NCBI RefSeq assembly: GCF_020177265.1
Contig: NZ_JAIVMC010000001.1
Coordinates: 372,001-436,000 of the forward strand
Source of the DNA: Pseudooceanicola marinus
GTDB lineage: Bacteria > Pseudomonadota > Alphaproteobacteria > Rhodobacterales > Rhodobacteraceae
Direction of reading: 5' to 3'
DNA: 64,000 nucleotides
Shown here one piece after another: positions 7,790 through 15,843 of the stretch. Each line of letters starts with the position of its first letter. Within the stretch, counting starts at the first letter, position 1. The notes under the pieces were generated by a model that saw only the letters and a program-made list of their open reading frames with translations, searched no databases and was not told where the DNA came from. Both the position numbers and the translations under genes were made by a program.

Positions 7790-9067
7790 TCACAGGCCAA
7801 GCTGCGCTGCGGCAAGCCCGAGAGCAGCCATCGCGACCAGGTTCGTCAGAAGCCCGGTGCGCAGGACGAAGACCAGCGCCAGGGCCAGGGCCACGAGGGC
7901 CGCGGCAAGGGGCTGGAAGCTCTCCCACACCGGCAGCGGCGGCACGCCCGCCCCGCGGATCGTGTCGAACAGGACATGCAGCGTGAACCACAGCGCCAAA
8001 GAGGCGATGACGCCGACGACGGCGGCGGTCACGGCGGCGAGCGCGGCCTTCAGCCGGGGTAGGGCCAGCAGGCGCTCGACATGCGGCGCCAGCACGAAGA
8101 TGAAGAGGAAACAGGGGACGAAGGTCACCCAGAGGGTCAGGGCCCCGGCGGCCAGACCCAGCTCCGGCCCGGCACGGACGGCGCCGGCCACCATGGCCAC
8201 GAACTGCGTCACCAGGATCAGCGGCCCGGGCGTGGTTTCGGCCAGCCCGAGGGCGTCGATCATCTGCCCCGGCGTCAGCCAGCCGTGCTGATCCACGGTG
8301 ACCTGCGCCATCCATGCCAGCAGAGCATAGGCGCCGCCGAAACTGAGGACCGCAAGGCGCGCGAAAAAGGCGCCGAGGTCGGCGAGGAAGGTGGCGCCAC
8401 TGAGCCGCAGCAGAAGGACGGGCGCCAGCCAGGCTAGGACCCACAGCGCGGCGGTGACCAGGCTGCGGCGCCAGCTCGGCGCGGCAGTCGTGAAGGTAGG
8501 CACGGGTGGGGCCGGGGCCCCCGCCTCTCCGCCTCGCCACAGCCCCCAGAGCGCGGCGGCCAGGATCAGCAGCGGGAAGGGCACGTCCAGGGCGAAGATC
8601 GAGACGAATCCTGCCACGGCCCAGCCCCGTTGCGCCCAGCCCGGAAGCGCCCGCTGCGACAGACGCCAGAGCGCCTGCAACACCAGAGCCACCACCAGCG
8701 CCTTGATGCCCATGAAGGCCGCCTGCACGCCCGGCAAGGTGCCCCATTGCACGTAGGCCAGAGCCAGGGCGGCCACGACGGCGGCGCCGGGCAGCACGAA
8801 CAGCAGGCCCGCCATCAGACCGCCCGCGACGCCCCGCAGACGCCAGCCGGAATAGGTCGCCAGCTGCATGGCCTCAGGCCCTGGCAGCAGCATGCAGAAG
8901 CTCAGCGCGCCGAGGAAGCTGTCCTCGCTCAGCCAGCGGCGGCGGTCCACCAGCTCCCCGTGCATGACGGAGATCTGCGCCGCGGGGCCGCCGAAACTCA
9001 TCACGCCGATACGGCCGAAGGCCTGGAACAGCTCGCGCCAGGCAGGCGCGCGGGGATCGCTCGGCAT
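7790..9067 (-). CDS. chrA: Chromate transporter, ChrA family (two-domain)
   Basis: 425 aa, very hydrophobic, with two homologous halves. Each half carries the ChrA-type pattern: FGRIGVMSFGGPAAQISVMH in the first (about residues 18-37), with LPGPEAMQLA, and RLAVLSFGGAYALLAWMAQ in the second, with ETTPGPLILVTQFV. Full-length ChrA proteins export chromate by proton antiport. Whether this one acts on chromate or another oxyanion is not shown by sequence. The ATG at 9067 is preferred over an upstream GTG because AGAGG lies six bases before it. It appears to be monocistronic. Confidence 0.9.
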   Translation of the reverse strand: MPSDPRAPAWRELFQAFGRIGVMSFGGPAAQISVMHGELVDRRRWLSEDSFLGALSFCMLLPGPEAMQLATYSGWRLRGVAGGLMAGLLFVLPGAAVVAALALAYVQWGTLPGVQAAFMGIKALVVALVLQALWRLSQRALPGWAQRGWAVAGFVSIFALDVPFPLLILAAALWGLWRGGEAGAPAPPVPTFTTAAPSWRRSLVTAALWVLAWLAPVLLLRLSGATFLADLGAFFARLAVLSFGGAYALLAWMAQVTVDQHGWLTPGQMIDALGLAETTPGPLILVTQFVAMVAGAVRAGPELGLAAGALTLWVTFVPCFLFIFVLAPHVERLLALPRLKAALAAVTAAVVGVIASLALWFTLHVLFDTIRGAGVPPLPVWESFQPLAAALVALALALVFVLRTGLLTNLVAMAALGLAAAQLGL

Positions 9068-9152
9068 GGGCACCTCTTCGCTTCAGCCGGGCGACTGTCG
9101 CGGGCCGCGTCGGGTGGGTCAAGCCAAGCTTTGATGACGCGCGATGCGCGGC

Positions 9153-10274
9153 TCAGCGCAGGGCGGCGGTCTGGTAGAGCTTCACCGTCAGCCCGCCATG
9201 GGCGACGGGCGGGCCGGGGGGCAGGAAGGGCAGGCCGGTCGCGCGCGCCAAGCCGCCGTCGGAGGTGACGATGGCCGCACGCCAGCCGCCGAACCGCTCC
9301 TTCAGCACCGTGCCCAGACGCCCGTAGAGCGAGAAGAGCTGCTTGCGGTCGCCGATCCGGGCGCCGTAGGGCGGGTTCACGATCACCAGGCCCGGCGGGC
9401 CGGCGGGGCGTTCGAGGTCCGACACGGCCCGGTGCGCCAGGGTCACCGCGCCGCCCAGCCCTGCGGCTTCGGCGTTGCGGCCCGCCATCTCGATGGCGCC
9501 GGCGTTGCGGTCCGACCCGAAGAGACCCGGCAGCTCGTCCAGCGGGCGCGGCTGCGGCGCCTCGGCCCGGATCCGGGCATAGAGGTCGGGGTTGAAGGTG
9601 GCGAGATCCTCGAAGGCGAAGCGGCGGTTGCGCCCGGGCCAGAGATCCGCGGCCATCTCACCCGCCTCGATCAGGAAGGTGCCGGAGCCGCACATCGGAT
9701 CCAGCACCGGTTCTTCGCCGGTGAACCCGGCCTGGCGCAGGAAAAGCGCGGCCAGGGTTTCACGCATGGGCGCCTTGCCCACGGCAGGCTTGTGTCCGCG
9801 CTTGTGCAGGCTCTCGCCGCTGGTGTCGACGCTGAACTGGACGTAGTCGCGCTGGATCCGCGTCTTGAGGACCACGGCGGCGTCGGGGTCGATGGGGGCG
9901 CCGAAGCTTTCGCTGAGCGCCCGTTCGATCCGTTCCTGGGCCGCGCCCGCGTGGTAGATCTTCGACTTGGCCGAGGCCGACACTTCGACCTTCACCGGCA
10001 CATCCGGGCGCAACACGTCGCCCCAGGGGAAGGCGCGCGACCGCTTGTCGAGCTGCGACAGGTGGCTGGCGGGAAAGCCGCCGATGCGGGCCAGCACGGC
10101 ACCAGCGCCGCGCAGTTTCAGGTTGGCCCGCCAGACGGTGGTCCATTGCCCCTGGAGGGTCGCGCCGCCGGGGACGGCCTCGGCCTTGGCGAAACCGGTG
10201 GCACGGGCCTCCTCGGCCAGGGCCTCTTCCAGACCCGGGGTGCCTTGCAGGAATATCTCGAATGCGGCGCTCAT
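9153..10274 (-). CDS. THUMP-domain class I RNA methyltransferase (RlmL-N/YcbY-like)
   Basis: 373 aa. The N-terminal third resembles a THUMP RNA-binding domain (FLQGTPGLEEALAEEA, then KVEVSASAKSKIYHAG). The C-terminal part is a Rossmann methyltransferase with DPMCGSGTFLIEAGEMAAD and the catalytic NPPYG of N2-guanine methylases. The closest known functional model is the N-terminal half of E. coli RlmL, which makes m2G2445 in 23S rRNA. The target in this organism is inferred, not shown. The start at MSAAFEIFLQG fits the family. It is leftward and separated from tyrS by the tmRNA gene. Confidence 0.88.
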   Translation of the reverse strand: MSAAFEIFLQGTPGLEEALAEEARATGFAKAEAVPGGATLQGQWTTVWRANLKLRGAGAVLARIGGFPASHLSQLDKRSRAFPWGDVLRPDVPVKVEVSASAKSKIYHAGAAQERIERALSESFGAPIDPDAAVVLKTRIQRDYVQFSVDTSGESLHKRGHKPAVGKAPMRETLAALFLRQAGFTGEEPVLDPMCGSGTFLIEAGEMAADLWPGRNRRFAFEDLATFNPDLYARIRAEAPQPRPLDELPGLFGSDRNAGAIEMAGRNAEAAGLGGAVTLAHRAVSDLERPAGPPGLVIVNPPYGARIGDRKQLFSLYGRLGTVLKERFGGWRAAIVTSDGGLARATGLPFLPPGPPVAHGGLTVKLYQTAALR

Positions 10275-10341
10275 GTGGGGGCTGATACAGGCTTTCCCGT
10301 GCCCCCGCGAGGCGGAAATGCGCGCCGCGCGCCGATCAAAC

Positions 10342-10367
10342 AAAAAGCCGCCCGGGTGGACGGCGGC
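10342..10367 (-). terminator. Terminator of the tmRNA gene
   Basis: GCCGCC (10347-10352) pairs with GGCGGC (10362-10367). On the minus strand the stem is followed by TTTTTG at 10346-10342. It lies just beyond the 3' end of the tmRNA coding piece. Confidence 0.78.
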
Positions 10368-10384
10368 GTGGCATCGGAGATGGG

Positions 10385-10702
10385 GAAGGGAAGTGCAGGT
10401 TTCTGTTGCCAGGTACCTGCGAACCCCGCCTTACACTGCTAGGCGCAAGGACTTAGATTTCGGTCTTGTTACTGCTTACGCAGCAACTGCAACCGGAGCA
10501 CGATTGTTGTTGGCAATTGTACTTAGCGAACCGATAACGGTGGTATCTCACCGGGACAAAGCTACATCTTTACACGTTCGTCGATCCTATTTCGGCCCCA
10601 TGATCCCCCAACAAGGGATGTTTGGTGGAGCCGCCGGGTACCGCCCCCGGGTCCGATCCGCTTATTACATGCGCGTTTATGCCCATAGTCGCCGAAGCGA
10701 CA
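10385..10702 (-). ncRNA. ssrA: Permuted two-piece tmRNA (ssrA)
   Basis: Transfer-messenger RNA, read right to left, in the circularly permuted arrangement typical of alphaproteobacteria. The acceptor piece comes first and ends GGCTCCACCA with the terminal A at 10623. A short processed spacer (about 10622-10600) follows. The coding piece begins at 10599 with GGGGCCGAAATAGGATCGAC, the classic tmRNA 5' end. GGGGCC pairs with GGCUCC of the acceptor piece, with one G-U. The tag reading frame is at 10514-10476 and encodes ANNNRAPVAVAA then TAA. A sigma-70-like promoter lies just upstream and a terminator just downstream. The exact 3' end of the coding piece and 5' end of the acceptor piece are approximate. 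Confidence 0.93.
10476..10514 (-). other. tmRNA tag-peptide reading frame (ANNNRAPVAVAA)
   Basis: Thirteen codons from GCC to TAA inside the tmRNA coding piece. The tag ends in VAA/AA, the degron recognised by ClpXP, and starts with Ala as the resume codon. At 12 residues it is short for tmRNA tags. The AN-N start fits the region usually bound by SspB, which is encoded nearby. Confidence 0.9.
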
Positions 10703-10708
10703 ACATGA

Positions 10709-10737
10709 GATATAGGACGGCGGCAGGCGGATTTGAA
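10709..10737 (-). promoter_or_regulatory. Probable sigma-70 promoter of ssrA
   Basis: On the minus strand TTCAAA (10737-10732) and TATATC (10714-10709) are separated by 17 bases. The expected start at about 10702 is at the head of the acceptor piece, next to a GTCGC-TTCG-GCGAC hairpin. Confidence 0.6.
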
Positions 10738-10816
10738 GGGGGATCTGCGGGAAATTCTCACTGCTTTTCGCCGTTTGGGCGACGTGGCAGGGCACGCAGG
10801 GAGGGGCCCCATGCAA

Positions 10817-10836
10817 ACGGGCCCCGTGGGGCCCGT
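10817..10836 (-). terminator. Terminator downstream of tyrS
   Basis: ACGGGCCCC (10817-10825) pairs with GGGGCCCGT (10828-10836). On the minus strand it is followed by TTTGC. It separates tyrS from the tmRNA promoter. Confidence 0.7.
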
Positions 10837-10868
10837 CCGTTGATCCTAGAAAGAAACTGCAGGCTGGA

Positions 10869-12122
10869 TCAGTCGGCCAGCTTCACCAGTGCGTGGCGCT
10901 TCTTGCCCGCCGACAGCTTCACCGGAGAGGCGAGCGCGGCGGCGTCCAGCATCAGGCCCGCGTCGGTCAGCGGCGCGTCGTCGATCTTCGCGCCATTGTC
11001 GGCGATCAGGCGCTTCGCCTCCTTGCCGGTCTTGGCCAGGCCCGAGCGCACGATCAGCTGGGCCACCGAAATACCGTCGCCCACTTCCTCGGCCGTCAGC
11101 TCCAGCGTCGGCAGGTCGCCGCCCACGCCGCCCTTCTCGAACACCTCGCGCGCGGTGGCTTCCGCCGTCTCAGCAGCCTCGCGACCATGCAACAGCGCGG
11201 TCACCTCGTTGGCCAGGATCACCTTGGCTTCGTTGATCTCCGACCCGCCGAGGGCGCCCAGGCGCTCGCATTCCTCGACCGGCAGCTCGGTGTAGAGTTT
11301 GGCAAACCGGCCGACGTCGGCGTCGGTGGTGTTGCGCCAGAACTGCCAGAACTCGTACGGGATGAGCATGTCGCCGTTGAGCCAGATGGCGCCGTTGGCG
11401 CTCTTGCCCATCTTCTTGCCGTCCGAGGTGGCCAGCAGCGGCGTGGTCAGCCCGTAGATCTCGTGATCCAGCACGCGGCGGGTCAGGTCGATCCCGTTGA
11501 CGATGTTGCCCCACTGGTCAGAGCCGCCCATCTGCACCAGACAGCCGTAGCGCCGGTTCAGTTCGAGGAAGTCGTAGGCCTGCAGGATCATGTAGTTGAA
11601 TTCCAGGAAGGACAGCGATTGTTCGCGGTCCAGCCGGGATTTCACCGACTCGAAGGACAGCATGCGGTTGACGCTGAAATGCCGGCCGATGTCGCGCAGG
11701 AATTCCAGGTAGTTCAGCCCGTCCAGCCATTCGGCGTTGTTAAGCATCAGGGCGCCGGTGTCGCTTTCGCCGTAGTCGAGGTAACGGGCGAAGACCTGGC
11801 CCATGCCGTCGATGTTGGCCTGGATCTGATCCGGACCCAGCAGGGGGCGTTCATCGCTGCGGAAGGAGGGATCGCCCACCTTTGTCGTGCCGCCACCCAT
11901 CAGGGTGATCGGCTTGCCGCCCAGCTTCTGGAACCAGCGCAGCATCATGATATTCATCAGGTGCCCGACATGAAGCGACGCCGCCGTGGCGTCGTAGCCG
12001 ATATAGCCCGGCACCACCCCGCTGATCAGCGCCTCGTCGAGGCCCTGATAATCCGTGCAATCGGCAACGAAGCCGCGTTCCTGCATCACGTTGAGGAAGT
12101 CGGATTTGGGGGTGTATGTCAT
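10869..12122 (-). CDS. tyrS: Tyrosyl-tRNA synthetase
   Basis: 417 aa, normal length. Charges tRNA-Tyr in the cytoplasm. Class I motifs are present: the HIGH-type sequence HVGH in [12 protein letters not shown], and a KMSKS-type loop as KKMGKSANG. The C-terminal part ([20 protein letters not shown] onward) is an S4 RNA-binding domain. The start [17 protein letters not shown] has AAGAG upstream; longer frames overlap the divergent anmK promoter. tyrS and anmK are divergent and share a 64-bp promoter region. Confidence 0.96.
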   Translation of the reverse strand: MTYTPKSDFLNVMQERGFVADCTDYQGLDEALISGVVPGYIGYDATAASLHVGHLMNIMMLRWFQKLGGKPITLMGGGTTKVGDPSFRSDERPLLGPDQIQANIDGMGQVFARYLDYGESDTGALMLNNAEWLDGLNYLEFLRDIGRHFSVNRMLSFESVKSRLDREQSLSFLEFNYMILQAYDFLELNRRYGCLVQMGGSDQWGNIVNGIDLTRRVLDHEIYGLTTPLLATSDGKKMGKSANGAIWLNGDMLIPYEFWQFWRNTTDADVGRFAKLYTELPVEECERLGALGGSEINEAKVILANEVTALLHGREAAETAEATAREVFEKGGVGGDLPTLELTAEEVGDGISVAQLIVRSGLAKTGKEAKRLIADNGAKIDDAPLTDAGLMLDAAALASPVKLSAGKKRHALVKLAD

Positions 12123-12186
12123 CACTCTTGTCCCTCTGGGGTTTGCGCGGCACTCTATAGTCGCCACAGGAGCCAAGGGAAAGACC

Positions 12187-13326
12187 ATGACGCGCCACAC
12201 CACCGACAAGCCCGTGCTGCGTGTCCTGGGGGCCATGTCGGGCACCTCGCTCGACGGGGTGGATGCCGCCGTGGTGGAGACGGACGGGCAGGCGATCCGC
12301 GCCTTCGGGCCCTCCGCCTACCGCCCTTACAGCGACGCCGAACGCGCCACGCTGGCGGACGCGCTTGGCCTCTGGCCCGGGCCTGACCCGGATCCGCGCA
12401 TCGAGGCCGCGCAGCAGGTGGTTCTTAGCGCCCATGCCGATCTTCTGGCCCAGTTCGACGACATCGACCTGGTGGGCTTTCACGGTCAGACCTTGGCGCA
12501 TGAGCCACGCGGGCGCGGCACCTTCCAGACCGGCGACGGGGCGACACTGGCCGACCGGCTGGGCGTGCCGGTGGTCTGGGATTTCCGCTCCGCCGATGTT
12601 CAGCTGGGCGGGGAGGGCGCGCCGCTGGCGCCCTTCTATCACCACGCGCTGGCTCGGCACATGGGGGCCTCGGCGCCGGTGGCCTTTCTGAACCTGGGCG
12701 GCGTGGGCAACATCACCTGGGCGGATCCGCGCCTCGCGCAGCCCGAGGCGCCCGGGGCGCTGCTGTCCTTTGACACCGGCCCGGCGAATGCGCCGCTGAA
12801 CGACCTGATGCAGGCGCGCCGGGGCCAGCCCTTCGACCGCGACGGGGCGCTGGCGGCACAAGGCTCCGTGGCCGAGGGCACGCTGGAGGCCTTCCTAGAC
12901 AATCGGTATTTCTACCGCATTCCGCCCAAGTCCCTGGATCGGAACCAGTTCGGGGATCTGCCCGGGCTGGTGGCCGGGCTGTCGGACGCCGATGCCGCCG
13001 CCACGCTGACCGCGATCTGCGCGGCCTCGGTCCTGCGCGGGATGGAGCATCTGCCGGAACCGCCGGCGCAGCTTCTGGTCACCGGGGGCGGGCGGCTGAA
13101 CCCGGTGCTGATGGAAATGCTGGCGGTGTCGCTGGATTGTCCCGTGCGCCCGGTCGAGGACGCAGGCTTTGACGGTGACATGCTGGAGGCGCAGGCCTTT
13201 GCCTTTCTCGCCGCGAGGGTGCTGCACGGGCTGCCGACCTCCTGCGAAGGCACGACGGGGGTGCGGATGGCCGTCGGCGGGGGGGAGATCTCGCGTCCGT
13301 CGACGCCCGCGCGGACGCCGGCGTGA
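12187..13326 (+). CDS. anmK: Anhydro-N-acetylmuramic acid kinase
   Basis: 379 aa, normal for the family. It converts 1,6-anhydro-MurNAc from cell-wall turnover to MurNAc-6-phosphate. Conserved motifs include [18 protein letters not shown] near the N-terminus (ATP binding), [19 protein letters not shown] and the substrate-loop [11 protein letters not shown]. The start is preceded by AGGGAAAG. It faces away from tyrS, a pairing I have often seen in Rhodobacteraceae. No other muramic-acid recycling gene (murQ, nagZ) is within the window. Confidence 0.95.
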   Translation: MTRHTTDKPVLRVLGAMSGTSLDGVDAAVVETDGQAIRAFGPSAYRPYSDAERATLADALGLWPGPDPDPRIEAAQQVVLSAHADLLAQFDDIDLVGFHGQTLAHEPRGRGTFQTGDGATLADRLGVPVVWDFRSADVQLGGEGAPLAPFYHHALARHMGASAPVAFLNLGGVGNITWADPRLAQPEAPGALLSFDTGPANAPLNDLMQARRGQPFDRDGALAAQGSVAEGTLEAFLDNRYFYRIPPKSLDRNQFGDLPGLVAGLSDADAAATLTAICAASVLRGMEHLPEPPAQLLVTGGGRLNPVLMEMLAVSLDCPVRPVEDAGFDGDMLEAQAFAFLAARVLHGLPTSCEGTTGVRMAVGGGEISRPSTPARTPA

Positions 13327-13356
13327 CCGCAGCGGCAAGGGACGGCCGTGAGGTGA

Positions 13357-13368
13357 GTTACCGCTAAC
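13357..13368. promoter_or_regulatory. Inverted-repeat operator upstream of zwf
   Basis: GTTACCGCTAAC, with perfect GTTA/TAAC half-sites around a CCGC centre. It sits 8 bp upstream of the -35 box of the zwf promoter. The shape fits a LacI-family regulator. In Rhodobacter sphaeroides the LacI-type regulator CceR controls zwf and other central-carbon genes, so it is the first candidate; the match to its motif is from memory. Confidence 0.5.
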
Positions 13369-13376
13369 ATCCCCCA

Positions 13377-13404
13377 TTGTCGGCCACGGGTTCTCTGCTA
13401 TGCT
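13377..13404 (+). promoter_or_regulatory. Probable promoter of zwf-pgl-pgi
   Basis: TTGTCG (13377-13382), a 16-bp spacer, then TATGCT (13399-13404). This leaves a leader of about 130 bases before zwf that contains several short GC hairpins (for example GCCGCAATGCGGC). Confidence 0.5.
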
Positions 13405-13541
13405 GCGACTGAACGAAAGCGCCGCAATGCGGCATCGGCCTGCGGGCCGGCAGAGACGCAAGGGGCCAAGGCCCCGCACAGCAACAGGCGAACCGCCGTG
13501 GCCCGGCCTGGCGGAGGACAGCCAAGCGGAAAGGAACCCCG

Positions 13542-14996
13542 ATGGTCTCTCGCGTGATTCCCGTCGATCCCTTCGACCTCGTCATCTTCGGCGGCACCGG
13601 CGATCTGGCCCGGCGCAAGATCCTGCCGGGTCTCTATCGCCGCTTCTGCTCGGGCCAGATGGAAGACAACAGCCGCATCATCGGCGCCGCCCGGTCGGAA
13701 CATTCGACCGAGGAATTCCGCCAGATGATCGCCGACGCCATCGCCGAGTTCGATCCCAAGAGCGGCACGCCCGAGCTGCGGGCGGAGTTCCTGGAACGGC
13801 TGGAATATGTTCAGGTCGACGCCCTGGGCGACGGCGGCTGGAAGGACCTGGCGGCGCTGATGTCGCCGGGCCGCGTTCGCGCCTTCTACTTCTCCGTCGC
13901 GCCCAGCCTCTTCGGCGCGCTGGCGGAACGGCTGCACACCCATGGCATCGCCGATGACCAGACCCGGATCGTGGTGGAAAAACCCTTCGGTCACGACCTG
14001 GCCTCGGCCAAGGCGCTGAATGCGGATCTGGCGGCGCATTTCGACGAAAGCCAGATCTACCGGATCGACCACTACCTGGGCAAGGAAACGGTGCAGAACC
14101 TGATGGCCGTCCGTTTCGGCAACATGCTGTTCGAACCGCTGTGGAACGCCCAATACGTCGACCATATCCAGATCACCGTGGCCGAAACCGTGGGTGTCGG
14201 CGGGCGTGGCGAATACTACGACAAGTCCGGCGCGATGCGGGACATGGTGCAGAACCACCTGATGCAGCTGCTGTGCCTGATCGCGATGGAGCCGCCGGCG
14301 AAGTTCGACCACGACGCGGTGCGCGACGAGAAGCTGAAGGTGATCCGCGCGCTGGAACAGGTGCCCCTGCAGGACGTGGTGCGAGGCCAGTACCTGGCCG
14401 CCGGCGCCGACCAGCCCGGCTACCTGGAGCATGTGGAGAACCCCGACAGCAAGACCGAGAGCTTCATCGCGATGAAGCTGCGCGTGTCGAACTGGAGATG
14501 GGCCGGCACGCCGATCTACCTGCGCACCGGCAAGCGCCTGAAGGCGCGCAGTTCGGAGATCGCCGTGGTCTTCAAGGAAACGCCGCATTCGATCTTCGGC
14601 GCCGATGCCGGGCGGCATCGCAACGTCCTGACCATCCGGTTGCAGCCGAACGAGGGGATGGATCTTTTCGTCACCATCAAGGAACCGGGGCCGGGTGGCA
14701 TGCGTCTGGTCGATGTGCCCCTCGACATGACCTTCGCCGAGGCGCTTGGTCCCGATGCCGAGGATGTGCCGGACGCCTACGAGCGCCTGATCATGGACGT
14801 GATCCGTGGCAACCAGACGCTGTTCATGCGCGGTGACGAGGTCGAGGCCGCCTGGGCCTGGGCCGACCCGCTGATCGCCTCCTGGGAGGAACGGGGCGAC
14901 AAGCCGGTGGCCTACGAAAGCGGCTCCACCGGGCCGGAAGAGGCGCTGGCGCTGATGCACCGCGACGGCCGCCGATGGCGCGAGATCCGCGCCTGA
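13542..14996 (+). CDS. zwf: Glucose-6-phosphate 1-dehydrogenase
   Basis: 484 aa. Oxidises glucose-6-phosphate to 6-phosphogluconolactone with reduction of NAD(P)+, feeding the Entner-Doudoroff or pentose phosphate route. The coenzyme motif VIFGGTGDLARRK is near the N-terminus (residues about 14-26), and the active-site signature RIDHYLGKE is intact. The start has AAAGGAA upstream. It is followed at 80 bp by pgl and at about 95 bp after that by pgi, all co-directional, so probably one transcript from the promoter at about 13.4 kb. Confidence 0.96.
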   Translation: MVSRVIPVDPFDLVIFGGTGDLARRKILPGLYRRFCSGQMEDNSRIIGAARSEHSTEEFRQMIADAIAEFDPKSGTPELRAEFLERLEYVQVDALGDGGWKDLAALMSPGRVRAFYFSVAPSLFGALAERLHTHGIADDQTRIVVEKPFGHDLASAKALNADLAAHFDESQIYRIDHYLGKETVQNLMAVRFGNMLFEPLWNAQYVDHIQITVAETVGVGGRGEYYDKSGAMRDMVQNHLMQLLCLIAMEPPAKFDHDAVRDEKLKVIRALEQVPLQDVVRGQYLAAGADQPGYLEHVENPDSKTESFIAMKLRVSNWRWAGTPIYLRTGKRLKARSSEIAVVFKETPHSIFGADAGRHRNVLTIRLQPNEGMDLFVTIKEPGPGGMRLVDVPLDMTFAEALGPDAEDVPDAYERLIMDVIRGNQTLFMRGDEVEAAWAWADPLIASWEERGDKPVAYESGSTGPEEALALMHRDGRRWREIRA

Positions 14997-15076
14997 GGCA
15001 ATCTGGCCTCACTGAAAGACCGGGCGCGCCCAGACGGGCCGCCCAGAATGGGAGAGGACCCGAAAGGGGCAAGCTC

Positions 15077-15748
15077 ATGGAATTCAAGGAATATCCCGAT
15101 CGCGACCTGCTGGCGCTGGACCTGGCGGACACGCTGGCCTCGGAACTGGGCGCCGCGCTGCGCCACGATGACCGGGTCACCTTCTGCGTGCCCGGCGGGA
15201 CCACGCCGGGGCCGATTTTCGACGCGCTGACAGCCGTCACGCTGGACTGGGATCGGGTCGACGTGGTGCTGAACGACGAACGCTGGGTGCCCGAAAGCTC
15301 TCCGCGGTCGAACACCGCGCTGCTGCGCAAGCGGCTGCTGACGGGCCATGCGGCGAGCGCGACGATGCTGCCGCTGCACACCGAGACCGAGGAACCCGAT
15401 CTGGCGCTGGACGCCCTGTCGGAGGGGCTGCGCCCGCATCTGCCGATCAACGTGCTTCTGCTGGGCATGGGCACCGATGCCCATACCGCGAGCCTGTTCC
15501 CCGGCGCCGATCGCCTTGCCGAGGCCCTGGCGCCCGACGCGCCGATCCTGCTGCCCATGCGGGCCGAGGGCGCGGGCGAGCCACGCATCACCATCACCGC
15601 GCGCTACCTGAAGGGCGCGCTGTCCACCCATGTGGTCATCATGGGCGATGAAAAGCGGCGGGTGCTGGAAGAAGCCCAGGGCAAGAAGCCCGAGGAGGCG
15701 CCCATTGCCGCCGTCCTGCCCAATGCGGTGGTCCACTGGGCGCCGTGA
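15077..15748 (+). CDS. pgl: 6-phosphogluconolactonase
   Basis: 223 aa. Hydrolyses 6-phosphogluconolactone, the product of Zwf, to 6-phosphogluconate. The sugar-phosphate isomerase-like fold is recognisable from FCVPGGTTPGPIFDAL, the VVLNDERWVP segment with active-site Asp/Glu/Arg, and LLLGMGTDAHTASLFPG. The start MEFKEYPDRD has AAAGGGG eight bases upstream; a longer version would read back into the zwf terminus. It is the middle gene of the zwf-pgl-pgi run. Confidence 0.94.
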   Translation: MEFKEYPDRDLLALDLADTLASELGAALRHDDRVTFCVPGGTTPGPIFDALTAVTLDWDRVDVVLNDERWVPESSPRSNTALLRKRLLTGHAASATMLPLHTETEEPDLALDALSEGLRPHLPINVLLLGMGTDAHTASLFPGADRLAEALAPDAPILLPMRAEGAGEPRITITARYLKGALSTHVVIMGDEKRRVLEEAQGKKPEEAPIAAVLPNAVVHWAP

Positions 15749-15843
15749 CAGACCTGCCCCCGGTCGCCCGCGCGTCCGGGGGGCGTCTCTGCCGGGGCCC
15801 CGTGCCGCCGGTCCATTTCATTTCAGCAACGGGACCCTGATCC

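Noticed and set aside
9967-11295. Rightward open frame spanning the tmRNA gene and the tyrS 3' end
   Set aside because: Crosses two features on the other strand and has no ribosome site or motif.
13450-13500. GAGACGCAAGGGG string in the zwf leader
   Set aside because: Same partial resemblance to the GACGCAA core, but no matching second half; treated only as leader structure.
13398-14960. Long leftward frame over zwf
   Set aside because: Zwf is unmistakable on the plus strand; the leftward frame has only low-complexity His/Arg/Gly sequence.
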